This document shows positions 43,891 to 53,100 of a DNA stretch of 64,000 nucleotides, piece by piece (position 1 is the first letter of the stretch; every line of letters starts with the position of its first letter). Location: the NCBI GenBank assembly GCA_934096805.1, contig CAKOMW010000001.1, positions 475,482 through 539,481 of the forward strand, read 5' to 3'. The position numbers and the translations under genes are program-made. Under the pieces are notes generated by a model. The model had not been told where the DNA came from. It made no database searches and worked only from the letters and a program-made list of their open reading frames with translations. This DNA comes from an uncultured Bacilli bacterium. Its GTDB lineage: Bacteria; Bacillota_I; Bacilli_A; RF39; UBA660.

Positions 43891-45677
43891 GTTTGTTTAA
43901 GAGTGAGGTTGCTCCGAAAGGGCTTGATTTTACCTCAAATGATATGATTACTATTAGTGATAAGTATATGACTATTCTTACTGTTGTTTCTTATCCTAGA
44001 AATGTTGGTGTTGGATTTTTGTCTAATATTACTAATATGGCTGGTGTTAAGATAGTTATTAAGCATATTCCTGTTCCTTTTTCTACTCTTGCTAAGATGC
44101 TTAATAAAGAGCTTGCTTCGATGAAGGCTAGATATAATGATGAAAAGGATGTTACTATTCAAGAAAGAATAAGACAGGATTATGATACGATTGAGACTTT
44201 TATTCAACAGCTTGCTGCAGCTCAGGCTAAGACTTTTGATTTTCAAATGCATTTGGTTTTGACTGCTAATACAAAGGAAGAGATGGAGCTTAGAAAGGTT
44301 CAAACTAAAAATTATATGGATGCTATGGGTCTTAGGGCTGTTCCTCTTAGGTTTGAACAAGAAAAGGTTTTAAAGTCAATTATTCCTACTTTTCCTAAAC
44401 AAGATATTGAGGAAAGAATTGGTACGATTATGCCTAGTCCTACTATGGCAGGGATGTATCCGTTTATTTTTGATAGCATAAAGGATCCTGGTAGATCAGT
44501 GCTTCTTGGTACGGATTTTTCAGGGGGAGTTATTTTATTTAATCAGTTTTTGTATCAAATAAGAAAAGAGCATAATAGAAATAATGCTAATATGATAATT
44601 CTTGGTACTTCTGGTAGTGGTAAGAGTACGGCTGCTAAATTGCTTCTTCGTGGTGCTATTAGAAATGGTTGTAAGATTGTAGCGATTGATCCGGAAAATG
44701 AACTTTATGAAATGGTTACTTCTTTAGGAGGGGACTCAATTGACCTTGGTAAGGGTGGAGAGTATGGTCTTATTAATCCACTTGAGGTTTTAATTGAAGC
44801 TGATGATGATGAAATTAAACAAGGTCTTGGTTATACTGTTCTTACGAAGACTTTACAGTTTTTGAAGGCTTTTATGAAGTATTATGATCCTTCGATTGAA
44901 GAGGATGTTCTTAATGTCTTTATTGAGTTAGTACAAGAAACTTATCGTAGATTTGGAATTGATTTTAATACTGATTTTTCTGCTTTTAGTCATGAACAAT
45001 ATCCTACTTTTGATGATGTTTATGTTACTATACAAGGAAAGCTTAGATCTATTACTGATATGACTCATGAAAGGGATATTTTAGAGAGACTTGAGCTTAA
45101 GATAAGACCTCTTACTAATGAACTTAGATTTTATTTTAATGGTAAGACAACGATTAGTCCTAAGAGTAATTTTATAGTGTTTAATATAAAAGAGCTTATG
45201 AATGCTGATGTTAATATAAGAAATGCTTTGTTCTTTAATGTTCTTAAGTATGCATGGAGTTTGTGTTTGGATTCTTCAATTAATACAGTTATGATGGTTG
45301 ATGAAGCGCATGTACTTCTCTCTGGTGGGAATGTTTTAGGGGCTGATTTCTTGGCTCAGATTCAAAGAAGGTCTCGTAAGTATAATACTGGTAATATAAT
45401 TATTACGCAACAACCTAGTGATTTTACGCCTCAGACTGTTATTACTCAAGGTAAAGCTATATTTGATAATGCTTCTTATTACTTGGTTATGGGTCTTAAG
45501 AAACAAGCTGTTGAAGATTTGTCTTTGCTTATTGATTTGAATGATAATGAAAAAGAGAGTATAAAGGGTTATTCTCAAGGAGAGGCACTTTTTGTATGTG
45601 GTTCTAGGAGAATGAGGATTACAGTTATACTTACTCAAGAAGAATTGGATTCCTTTGGAAGTGGAGGAGGATTTTAG
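43887..45677 (+). CDS. virB4: VirB4-family type IV secretion ATPase
   Basis: 596 residues, translation coupled to the previous gene by an ATGA overlap. Walker A is GTSGSGKST (Lys246), Walker B is VMMVDEAHVLL, followed by QIQRRSRKYNTGNIIITQQ, the conserved VirB4/TraC motif series. Central ATPase of a type IV secretion system, working at the inner membrane with the PrgI and VirB6-like proteins. A terminator follows, so the ATPase ends this operon. Confidence 0.93.
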   Translation: MSLFKSEVAPKGLDFTSNDMITISDKYMTILTVVSYPRNVGVGFLSNITNMAGVKIVIKHIPVPFSTLAKMLNKELASMKARYNDEKDVTIQERIRQDYDTIETFIQQLAAAQAKTFDFQMHLVLTANTKEEMELRKVQTKNYMDAMGLRAVPLRFEQEKVLKSIIPTFPKQDIEERIGTIMPSPTMAGMYPFIFDSIKDPGRSVLLGTDFSGGVILFNQFLYQIRKEHNRNNANMIILGTSGSGKSTAAKLLLRGAIRNGCKIVAIDPENELYEMVTSLGGDSIDLGKGGEYGLINPLEVLIEADDDEIKQGLGYTVLTKTLQFLKAFMKYYDPSIEEDVLNVFIELVQETYRRFGIDFNTDFSAFSHEQYPTFDDVYVTIQGKLRSITDMTHERDILERLELKIRPLTNELRFYFNGKTTISPKSNFIVFNIKELMNADVNIRNALFFNVLKYAWSLCLDSSINTVMMVDEAHVLLSGGNVLGADFLAQIQRRSRKYNTGNIIITQQPSDFTPQTVITQGKAIFDNASYYLVMGLKKQAVEDLSLLIDLNDNEKESIKGYSQGEALFVCGSRRMRITVILTQEELDSFGSGGGF

Positions 45678-45700
45678 GACACTTTTTGGTGTCTTTTTTT
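45678..45700 (+). terminator. Terminator after virB4
   Basis: GACAC (45678-45682), 6-base loop, GTGTC (45689-45693), T8. Confidence 0.75.
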
Positions 45701-45765
45701 TGGATTTTTTATTGCTTTTATTTTTTTGTTTTGCTAAAATTATGTTTGTAGGATAGGTGATTTTA

Positions 45766-48501
45766 ATGTTTAAGAGATTGTTTGATCATAAAGGGTTTAC
45801 GATTGTTGAGCTTTTGGCAGCGGTTGTTATAACGGCGATTGTGCTTGGGCTTGCTGCGTTTACTATTAGTAGATATGTTTTACAAGGTCATAATACAATT
45901 AATAAACAATTGGATAAAAATTTGGTTCTTTCTGCTAAAAGTTATTTTAGTGATAATAAGAGAAAAGTTATGGCTTCTGATAGTAATGTTTTGTGGTATA
46001 CGATGTTGAAGGCTAATAATTATGTTGCTAATGATTTGGTTGATAGTGATAATAATTCTTGTGGTAAGAGTTATGTTGTTATTGATAAGAGTAGCAGTAA
46101 TTATAAGTTTACTGGTTGTGTTGTTTGTGATAATGATGGTTATAATAATACAACTGGTAGTAATGTTTGTACTGAGAATTTTAAGGATTATTTGGATTGT
46201 TATTGGGAGTCTAATGATAAGGTTACTCTTGGTGTAAAGAATACTAATACTTTTACTAATACTCTTAAGTGTGTTGGTAAGGGAATAAGTTATGCTGGTG
46301 ATTATACTAAGGTTGAAGATAAAATGTTTTTTGCTGAGCATGGTATTGTTTCTATAGAAAGTAGTAATTTGGATACTAGTAAGAGTAAGAATGAACTAAC
46401 TGTTAAGGTAAGGTATACTGTTAAAGCGGGTACTAGTGGTGTTGATTCTGATGAGCTTAAGTTTAATGGTGGTTCGATTGCGGTTAAGAAGGCAGAACTT
46501 CTTAATGATGAGGTTGTTTTTGATGGAATTTCAATTGATAGTTCTGGTCCTACTTGTACTCTTAGTGGTGCTTATAGTGATAGTGCTTTAACTAATGAGG
46601 TTAGTTTGATTAAAGGTGGAGGGAGTGTTTATTATAAGTTAACTTGTAAGGATAAAGATTTGGCTAGTAATTCTAAGATTGTTAGTTCAGGATTTATTTC
46701 TAGTAATTTAATTAGTAAGATTGAAGTTGTTACTCCAGAAAATGAACAGGTTAAGGGTAATGATATTTCTGCTGTTGTAAAAGTTACGGTTGGTAATACT
46801 GATGGTACTCTTAAGTTTGCTTATGGTGCTGATCAAATTTATGATAAGTATGAAAATGGTAATGCTCTTGTTAATAGTTCTAGTGATAGTGGTTCTAGTA
46901 GTTTAACAATAGATAGTACTGGTCCAGTTTGTACTTTTGCTGGTCCTAGTAGTGATAAGTATAATGTTTATTCTAAGACTAGTATGGATGTTAATGATGA
47001 TGATTTTGTATTTTATACTCTTACTTGTGTTGATTCTAATGACATAAATAAAGGATCTTTTAAAACTTCAAATATAAAGAATAATGGATTTGGTAGAATT
47101 GTTTTTGATGATATTTCGAGAGTTACTGGTAGTGCTAACGGGTATAAGTATGTAATAATGGCTTATCCAGGAACTAGTATGGGAAGTGCTAATTTAACTT
47201 TTGATGCTAGGACTGTTACTGATAGTGTTGGTAATGCTGGCAGTAAGACGCTTACTAGTGGTTCGGTGTTGCTTTCTGATAGGACAAAGACTCCAAGTTG
47301 TAGTATTTCTACTTCTTATGCAAGTGATTATTATTCTGCTAATCTTACTGGTACTTTAAGTGATACTAATGGTCTTAGTGGTTATGCATGGAGTGCTAGT
47401 TATGCTAGTCCTAGTAGTTATACTTCTACTAGTGGTGCTTATAGGAGTGTTAGCAATACTGTTACAGAGAATGGATATTACTGGTTGCATGTTAAGAATA
47501 TTTATGGTTATACCGATTCTTGTGTTACTTATGTTAATCAGATTAAGGAAAGGGATACTACTCCTCCAAGTTGTACAATTTCAATGACTAAAACTTATTA
47601 TGATGGTACTTATGAAAAATGGGTTAAAAATGCATCTTACACTAATAATGCTTGGACACAAGGTGATGTTTCGCTTGACTTTTCTTGTACTGATAATAAT
47701 GGTGTAGCTAGTCAAACTATGTATGATGGTAGTAATTATCTTGGATCAACTTCTGCTACACTTACAACTTCAGGTATTCATACTGTTTCGTTTAAGGCCA
47801 CTGATGCTGATGGTAATAGTTATACTGGTACAAAAACAATAAAGATTGATAAGACGCCTCCAGTTCTTACTTGGTATAAAGATTGGGAAGTTTGTAATGG
47901 TACAACGATTAGATATCAATGTACTGATAGTCTTAGTGGTATATCTACTGTTTCTTCGATAAAGGTAAATACTGTGAAAGGGCTTGGGACAATTATTTAT
48001 GATTCTAATAATAAATTTCTTGGTGCTAAGCTTACGTTTAAAACGACTGGTCCAAAGGATTTGTCGGCTTCATGTAATAATGGAGCAAATGATGTTACTT
48101 ATAGTACTACTGGTCTTGATGTAGTTGATTGTTATACTAAAGAGACTTGTACTAGGAGTTATACTGCTCCTACTTACGGATGGCAATATTCTCGTTCTGG
48201 TGGTTCCCAAGGTACTGTAAAGAAAAGTACGTCTGGTGAGTGGTGTGCGTCTCATGGTTATTCTGCAACGTATGCTGGATGTTCTGGAGTTTCTTGTACT
48301 TCTTCTAGAGTTGGTGATACCTGTAGGACTTCTAGTGGTGGTAAAAATGATGGTGGTACTAGGGTTAGTTGTACTATAAATGAATGCAATGAACTTACTT
48401 CTGGTTATTATACTTCTTGGAATTGTTCTAGTTCTTATAATGTTAAGAGTTGTACTGAGAGTAATGGTAATACTACTAAAGTAACTTGTACGGCTAATTA
48501 A
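45766..48501 (+). CDS. Giant prepilin-like, Cys-rich surface protein
   Basis: 911 residues from ATG 45766, 6 bases after AGGATAGGTG. The N-terminus is a textbook class III (type IV prepilin) signal: basic leader ending KG, cleavage before FTIVELLAAVVITAI, with Glu at +5. A normal pilin is 150-200 residues; this one continues with Ig-like repeats each opening with (S/T)GP.CT or TPPSCT (SSGPTCTLSG, STGPVCTFAG, TPPSCTISM), and a Cys-rich end (CTRSY, GYSATYAGCSGVSCTSS, DTCRTSSGG, CTINEC). Prepilin peptidase and pilus ATPase genes are not in the window. It lies between virB4 and the VirD4 gene, so it may be a surface adhesin of the secretion apparatus or cargo-independent pseudopilin. The Cys content implies disulfide formation. 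Confidence 0.8.
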   Translation: MFKRLFDHKGFTIVELLAAVVITAIVLGLAAFTISRYVLQGHNTINKQLDKNLVLSAKSYFSDNKRKVMASDSNVLWYTMLKANNYVANDLVDSDNNSCGKSYVVIDKSSSNYKFTGCVVCDNDGYNNTTGSNVCTENFKDYLDCYWESNDKVTLGVKNTNTFTNTLKCVGKGISYAGDYTKVEDKMFFAEHGIVSIESSNLDTSKSKNELTVKVRYTVKAGTSGVDSDELKFNGGSIAVKKAELLNDEVVFDGISIDSSGPTCTLSGAYSDSALTNEVSLIKGGGSVYYKLTCKDKDLASNSKIVSSGFISSNLISKIEVVTPENEQVKGNDISAVVKVTVGNTDGTLKFAYGADQIYDKYENGNALVNSSSDSGSSSLTIDSTGPVCTFAGPSSDKYNVYSKTSMDVNDDDFVFYTLTCVDSNDINKGSFKTSNIKNNGFGRIVFDDISRVTGSANGYKYVIMAYPGTSMGSANLTFDARTVTDSVGNAGSKTLTSGSVLLSDRTKTPSCSISTSYASDYYSANLTGTLSDTNGLSGYAWSASYASPSSYTSTSGAYRSVSNTVTENGYYWLHVKNIYGYTDSCVTYVNQIKERDTTPPSCTISMTKTYYDGTYEKWVKNASYTNNAWTQGDVSLDFSCTDNNGVASQTMYDGSNYLGSTSATLTTSGIHTVSFKATDADGNSYTGTKTIKIDKTPPVLTWYKDWEVCNGTTIRYQCTDSLSGISTVSSIKVNTVKGLGTIIYDSNNKFLGAKLTFKTTGPKDLSASCNNGANDVTYSTTGLDVVDCYTKETCTRSYTAPTYGWQYSRSGGSQGTVKKSTSGEWCASHGYSATYAGCSGVSCTSSRVGDTCRTSSGGKNDGGTRVSCTINECNELTSGYYTSWNCSSSYNVKSCTESNGNTTKVTCTAN

Positions 48502-48526
48502 AAAAGGTATTTTTGATACCTTTTTT
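48500..48526 (+). terminator. Terminator after the prepilin-like gene
   Basis: AAAAAGGTAT (48501-48510) pairs with ATACC and the following T-run (48516-48525). Confidence 0.8.
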
Positions 48527-48559
48527 CTTTTGTTGTTTATTTACTTATTAAATTATAAG

Positions 48560-48568
48560 TGATATAAT
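48560..48568 (+). promoter_or_regulatory. Extended -10 element of the VirD4 gene
   Basis: TGA + TATAAT (TATAAT at 48563-48568); no good -35. The VirD4 gene therefore appears to have its own promoter. Confidence 0.5.
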
Positions 48569-48611
48569 TGAATTGTAGTCTTTAGAATATTTAGAAGAGG
48601 GTGTTTAATTA

Positions 48612-50813
48612 ATGAAATTAAAGTTTAAAGCAACTGCTCAAGATTGGTTAATTTTTGGTTTATTTGCAGTTTTATTGCTTTTTTTAGTGGCTCTTGTAGT
48701 TGCTAATATGTCAAGTATTGGTCGTGGAGAAGGATTAACTCTTAATATTTTTGATGCTTTTGTTCATCATTTTGGTGTTCTTATGATGTTTTATATATTT
48801 GCTTTGATTTTTCTTGGTTTTTCGGTTAAATCTTATTTCTTTGAAAGGGAAAAAGGTTTTGGTCTTTTTACTGGAGAAAAAGAAAATAAGGGTGGTTATT
48901 CAAGATGGGCTAAAGAAAAGGAAATTAAGCAGGATTTGAAGCCTCTTAATGTACAAGATCCAGTTTATAATGCTGCTGGTTTTCCTCTTATAAATGATGG
49001 AAAAACAATGTATGTTGATGATGGTGAGTCACATAACTTGGTTATTGGTTCGACTGGTACTGGTAAAACACAATGTATTATTCATCCTTTGGTAAAGATT
49101 CTTGCTAAGCGTGGGGAATCAATGATTGTTACCGATCCTAAGGGAGAAATTTATAGAGAAAGTGCTGGTTTATTAAAGCAAAGGGGTTATAAAATTGTCA
49201 TTCTTAATTTCCGTGAACCTCAAAGGGGTAATACTTGGAATCCTCTAGCTTTACCTTATTCTTATTATAAGAATGGTAATACTGATAAGGCAATGGAACT
49301 TTTGGATGACGTTGCTGCGAATATTTTGTATGAAGAGGGAGGGAGTAAGGATCCTTTTTGGGAAAAAACTTCTGCGGATTTCTTTACTGGTCTTGCTTTA
49401 GGATTGTTTAAGGATGGTAAGCCTGAGGAGGTAAATATTAATAGTATTTCTTTGATGGCTACTTTGGGTGAAGAAAAGTTTGCAGGAAGAAGTACTTATA
49501 TTAAAGAATATTTTAATGATATGTCTCCTGATTCTTCGGCTTATACTTCTGCTTCTGGTACTGTTTTTGCGCCAGAGGAAACAAAGGGTAGTATTTTGTC
49601 TACTTTTAAACAAAAGATAAAGATTTTTGCGTCTCGTGAGAATTTATCGGAAATGTTAGCTAGTAGTGATTTTGATATGTCTATGATTGGTAAACAAAAG
49701 ACTGCTGTGTTTATGATTATTCAAGATGAAAAGAAGACTTATCATGCTCTTGCTACAATATTTATTAAGCAATGTTATGAGTCTTTGATTGATGTAGCAC
49801 AGAATTCTCCGAAAGGTGAACTTCCTGTAAGAACTAATTTTATTCTTGATGAGTTTCAAAATATGCCTCCTTTAAAGGATATAACTACAATGGTAGCGGC
49901 TGCTCGTTCTAGAAGAATTAGACTTACAATGATTATTCAAAACTTTGCTGGTTTGGATGCTACTTATTCAAAAGAGGTTGCTCAGACTATACGTAGTAAC
50001 TGTAATAATTTGCTTTATTTGCTTACGACTGAGCTTGCAGCTTTGAAAGAAATAAGTGAACTTTGTGGTGAGGTTAAAGTAAAGGTAGGAAAGGGTGATA
50101 AGGAGCATGAGGAAACGAGACCTCTTATTACTGTTTCTGATTTACAAAAAATGAAGAAGTTTGAAGCTATTATTATTAGAGTTAGACAAAATCCTTTTAG
50201 GACTAGATTAAAACCTAATTTTGAGATTGATTGGAATTTGCCTAAGATGGAAGCTGATCAGTTTGTTCAAAGGGAAAGAAAAGAAGTTAAAAAGTTTAAT
50301 ATAAAGGAATTTGTTAAAAGTCATAGGGAAGATAAGTTAGATGATATGATGAATAACAAGATGTCTGGTTCGATGGGGTCTAATCCATTTGCTCCAGGGG
50401 CATTTGGTGGTGCTAATCCGTTTGGAGGAGTTAATCCTTTTAGTAATGAAGTACCTGCACCTAAGAGTAGTAGTTTTAGTGATGGTTCTTCTGATAAGTT
50501 TAATATTGATGAACTTGTTAAGAAGATAGATCAAAAGATTGCAGAGCTTGAGGAAGAGGAAAAGAGGGAACAGGAAGAGTTAAAGAAAAAGGAACAAAAT
50601 AAGGATGTTGTTTCTGATGATAGTGTTATTAGTGATAATGTCTCTGGTGTTTCTTTGAATAATGGTGTTAATTTATCTAATGATTCTGCTTTTAATGAAA
50701 CTATTAATTCTGGGATTTCTCTTAGTGGAACACAACCTGTTTCTGGTGTTTCTGATATTGGTAAGAAAACTATTACGGATGATCAATTTTTTGATGATTT
50801 CTTTGATGATTAA
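48612..50813 (+). CDS. virD4: VirD4/TraG-family type IV coupling protein
   Basis: 733 residues, ATG behind AGAGGGTG. Two N-terminal membrane helices (about 12-32 and 53-75), Walker A GSTGTGKT (Lys152), VTDPKGEIY, Walker B FILDEFQNMPP, and SRRIRLTMIIQNFAGLD. Coupling proteins feed substrate (relaxosome or protein effectors) to the VirB4 channel. After residue ~540 comes a long Gly/Asn/Ser/Pro linker, an acidic coiled coil (KIAELEEEEKREQEELKKK) and an acidic end (FFDDFFDD), beyond the usual core. No relaxase gene is nearby, so the cargo is not evident. Confidence 0.93.
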   Translation: MKLKFKATAQDWLIFGLFAVLLLFLVALVVANMSSIGRGEGLTLNIFDAFVHHFGVLMMFYIFALIFLGFSVKSYFFEREKGFGLFTGEKENKGGYSRWAKEKEIKQDLKPLNVQDPVYNAAGFPLINDGKTMYVDDGESHNLVIGSTGTGKTQCIIHPLVKILAKRGESMIVTDPKGEIYRESAGLLKQRGYKIVILNFREPQRGNTWNPLALPYSYYKNGNTDKAMELLDDVAANILYEEGGSKDPFWEKTSADFFTGLALGLFKDGKPEEVNINSISLMATLGEEKFAGRSTYIKEYFNDMSPDSSAYTSASGTVFAPEETKGSILSTFKQKIKIFASRENLSEMLASSDFDMSMIGKQKTAVFMIIQDEKKTYHALATIFIKQCYESLIDVAQNSPKGELPVRTNFILDEFQNMPPLKDITTMVAAARSRRIRLTMIIQNFAGLDATYSKEVAQTIRSNCNNLLYLLTTELAALKEISELCGEVKVKVGKGDKEHEETRPLITVSDLQKMKKFEAIIIRVRQNPFRTRLKPNFEIDWNLPKMEADQFVQRERKEVKKFNIKEFVKSHREDKLDDMMNNKMSGSMGSNPFAPGAFGGANPFGGVNPFSNEVPAPKSSSFSDGSSDKFNIDELVKKIDQKIAELEEEEKREQEELKKKEQNKDVVSDDSVISDNVSGVSLNNGVNLSNDSAFNETINSGISLSGTQPVSGVSDIGKKTITDDQFFDDFFDD

Positions 50814-50833
50814 TGTATTTTATGTTTTATATA

Positions 50834-50868
50834 AAAATAGACAGACTAATTGTTTTGTCTATTTTTTG
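50834..50868 (+). terminator. Terminator after virD4
   Basis: AAAATAGACA (50834-50843) pairs with TGTCTATTTT (50856-50865), T-rich tail. Confidence 0.8.
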
Positions 50869-50996
50869 TTTGTTTTGTTATATTTTCATTTGGTGATATT
50901 TTACTTTTATTAAAGAAATGTCTAGTTCAAATTTTATCGATGTTCTTTTTTAACTTTTTATAAACATTTTCATATAATGTATTATGGGGGTATTTT

Positions 50997-51281
50997 ATGT
51001 ATAAGAATATAACTACTGATGAGCTTAAAGGACTTATTGGTAGGGTTAATATTATTGATATTAGGGATAATTATTTGTATAAGAATGGTAGTGTTCCTAC
51101 TAGTAAGAATGTTCCAATTAACTTTTTGTTGTTTAATCCTAGTGATTATTTGAAAAAAGGCAGTGTTTATTATTTGTATTGTACACAAGGGATGCAAAGT
51201 GTAAAGGCGTGTCAACAACTTACTTCTATGGGGTATGATGTAGTTAATGTTCTTGGGGGTTATAATAGTTATAAGAATTAA
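50997..51281 (+). CDS. Single-domain rhodanese-like protein
   Basis: 94 residues, ATG behind GGGGGT. Rhodanese fold: NIIDIRDNYLYKNGSVPTSK, NVPI, and the active-site loop YCTQGMQS with Cys62, ending VLGGYNSYKN. Transfers sulfane sulfur between thiols; the physiological partner cannot be told. Single-gene unit. Confidence 0.88.
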   Translation: MYKNITTDELKGLIGRVNIIDIRDNYLYKNGSVPTSKNVPINFLLFNPSDYLKKGSVYYLYCTQGMQSVKACQQLTSMGYDVVNVLGGYNSYKN

Positions 51282-51380
51282 ATTTTATGTTTAATTCTTT
51301 TTTTATTTGGAAAAAATATTGAAAGGTAATGACTTTTTGTTGAAAAATTGGTACAATTGTTTTTAGGAAGGATAATGTTT

Positions 51381-51950
51381 ATGACTGAAATATTAAATTT
51401 ATTACAATTATTAGTTGATTATGTGGCTGGTATTGGACTTATCGGAGGTTTTTTAGTTATTGTTCTAGAGTCTATTATTCCTATTATTCCGCTTTCTGTT
51501 TTTATTGGAATTAATGTGTATAATTTTGGGATGATATGGGGTTTTGTTTTGTCTTATACTGCTACGATAATAGGATGCTTACTTTCTTATTGTTTGTTTA
51601 AGTTTTTGATTAGGGATAGATTTAAGTTTTTGAAGAGAGATGATGTTTCTTATTATGTTAATAAGTTTAATAATATTAAGTTGTCTACTTTGGTTCTTAT
51701 TATTGCTATTCCATTTACTCCGGCTTTTGCTGTTAATATTGCTGCTGGTCTTTCGCATATAGATTTTAAGAAGTATTTACTTGCTTTGTTTATTGGTAAA
51801 CTTTCGACGATATATTTTTGGGGTTATGTTGGTACAAGTCTTATTGATAGTATAAAGAATCCTCTTATTCTTATTGAGATTGGAGTAATACTTGTTTTGT
51901 CTTATTTGATTTGTAAGATTGTTCAGAAGATTTTTCATTTGGAGGTGTAA
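51381..51950 (+). CDS. DedA-family membrane protein, possible undecaprenyl-phosphate flippase
   Basis: 189 residues from ATG 51381, 9 bases after AGGAAGG; an ATG two codons earlier is too close to that site. -10 is TGGTACAAT (51349-51357). Membrane helices surround the re-entrant DedA motifs (LVIVLESIIPIIPLSVFIGI, IIAIPFTPAFAVNIAAGLSH, FIGKLSTIYFWGYVG). Some DedA proteins (UptA) recycle undecaprenyl phosphate; the DUF368 protein at 28228 does the same job in other bacteria. Other DedA members have different roles, so the substrate is inference. Confidence 0.8.
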   Translation: MTEILNLLQLLVDYVAGIGLIGGFLVIVLESIIPIIPLSVFIGINVYNFGMIWGFVLSYTATIIGCLLSYCLFKFLIRDRFKFLKRDDVSYYVNKFNNIKLSTLVLIIAIPFTPAFAVNIAAGLSHIDFKKYLLALFIGKLSTIYFWGYVGTSLIDSIKNPLILIEIGVILVLSYLICKIVQKIFHLEV

Positions 51951-51952
51951 TT

Positions 51953-53008
51953 ATGGAATATGTTATTATTGGGTTATTGGTTGTGGTGGTTATACTTAGT
52001 ACGATTTCTTTATTTAGGAATAAAAATGATATTGTTTTAATTGATAAGTTGTCTACTTTGGAGCTTAGTATTAATAAAGAGATGAGTGATTTGAAGAGTA
52101 GTTTAAATAAAGATTTTAATGAGCTTAGTGATAAGCAAGAAAGAAGGCTTATTGCTATTAATGATAGAGTTAGTGAAAGAATTGATCAGAATTTTGAAAG
52201 GACTAATAAGACTTTTAATTCTCTTCTTGAAAGGCTTGCTAAGATAGATGAGGCTCAGAAGAAGATTGATGTTTTGTCTTCTGATATTGTGTCTTTACAA
52301 GGTATTCTTACTGATAAGAAAACACGTGGTATTTTCGGAGAGGTTAATTTGAAGCATATTTTGTCTTCGGTTTTTGGTGAGAGAAATGATAATATTTATA
52401 GGCTTCAATATACAATGCCTAATGGTTATATAGCGGATAGTATTTTATTTGCACCGGAGCCTCTTGGGACTATTGCTATTGATTCTAAGTTTCCTTTGGA
52501 GAATTATAGGATGATGGTTGATAAGAATGTTTCTAAAGAGGAGAGGGCTAGGTATGAAAAGCTTTTTAAGGCGGATGTAAAAAAACATATTGATGCGATT
52601 AGTAGTAAGTATATTATTAATGGATATACGAGTGATCAGGCTATTATGTTTTTGCCGGCTGAGGCTATTTTTGCAGAGATTAATGCCTATCATCCTGATG
52701 TGATTGATTATGCTTATAAGAAGAGGGTGTGGATTGCTTCTCCGACTACTTTGATTTCTACGCTTACGGTTATTGAAATGATTATAAAGAATATTGAAAG
52801 AGATAAGTATACTTCAGTTATTCATGAGGAACTTAATAAGCTTGGTATTGAGTTTAATAGATATAAAGAAAGATGGGATAAGCTTTCTCGTAGTATTGAG
52901 ACTGTTAGTAGAGATGTTAGTGATATTCATACTACTACTGATAAGATTACTAAGAGGTTTAATTCTATTAGTAGGGTTGAGATTGATTATGATGAAAAAA
53001 TAGAATAG
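51953..53008 (+). CDS. rmuC: RmuC-family DNA recombination protein
   Basis: 351 residues, ATG behind GGAGGTG, 2 bases after the DedA stop. N-terminal membrane helix (about 2-20), a long coiled coil (residues 25-115), then the RmuC core: TRGIFGEVNLKHILSS, PNGYIADSILFAPE, AIDSKFPLENYRMM, AIMFLPAEAIFAEI and WIASPTTLISTLTVI. RmuC is a predicted nuclease-fold protein that limits inversions between repeats in E. coli. Converges with murE. Confidence 0.92.
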   Translation: MEYVIIGLLVVVVILSTISLFRNKNDIVLIDKLSTLELSINKEMSDLKSSLNKDFNELSDKQERRLIAINDRVSERIDQNFERTNKTFNSLLERLAKIDEAQKKIDVLSSDIVSLQGILTDKKTRGIFGEVNLKHILSSVFGERNDNIYRLQYTMPNGYIADSILFAPEPLGTIAIDSKFPLENYRMMVDKNVSKEERARYEKLFKADVKKHIDAISSKYIINGYTSDQAIMFLPAEAIFAEINAYHPDVIDYAYKKRVWIASPTTLISTLTVIEMIIKNIERDKYTSVIHEELNKLGIEFNRYKERWDKLSRSIETVSRDVSDIHTTTDKITKRFNSISRVEIDYDEKIE

Positions 53009-53076
53009 TTTTGTTTAATTATTCTTTTTTTGTTTGTTGTTTTGGGTATTTGCCTTTTGTAAGTATTTTATAAAAA

Positions 53077-53100
53077 AAAGAAGATTATTTTTTCTTCTTT
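53077..53100. terminator. Terminator between rmuC and murE
   Basis: AAAGAAGA (53077-53084) pairs with TCTTCTTT (53093-53100); A/T runs on both sides. It contains the murE stop codon. Confidence 0.65.

Noticed and set aside
39425..50813. Complete integrative conjugative element.
   Set aside because: No relaxase, integrase, replication gene or flanking attachment repeats seen; core genes surround it.
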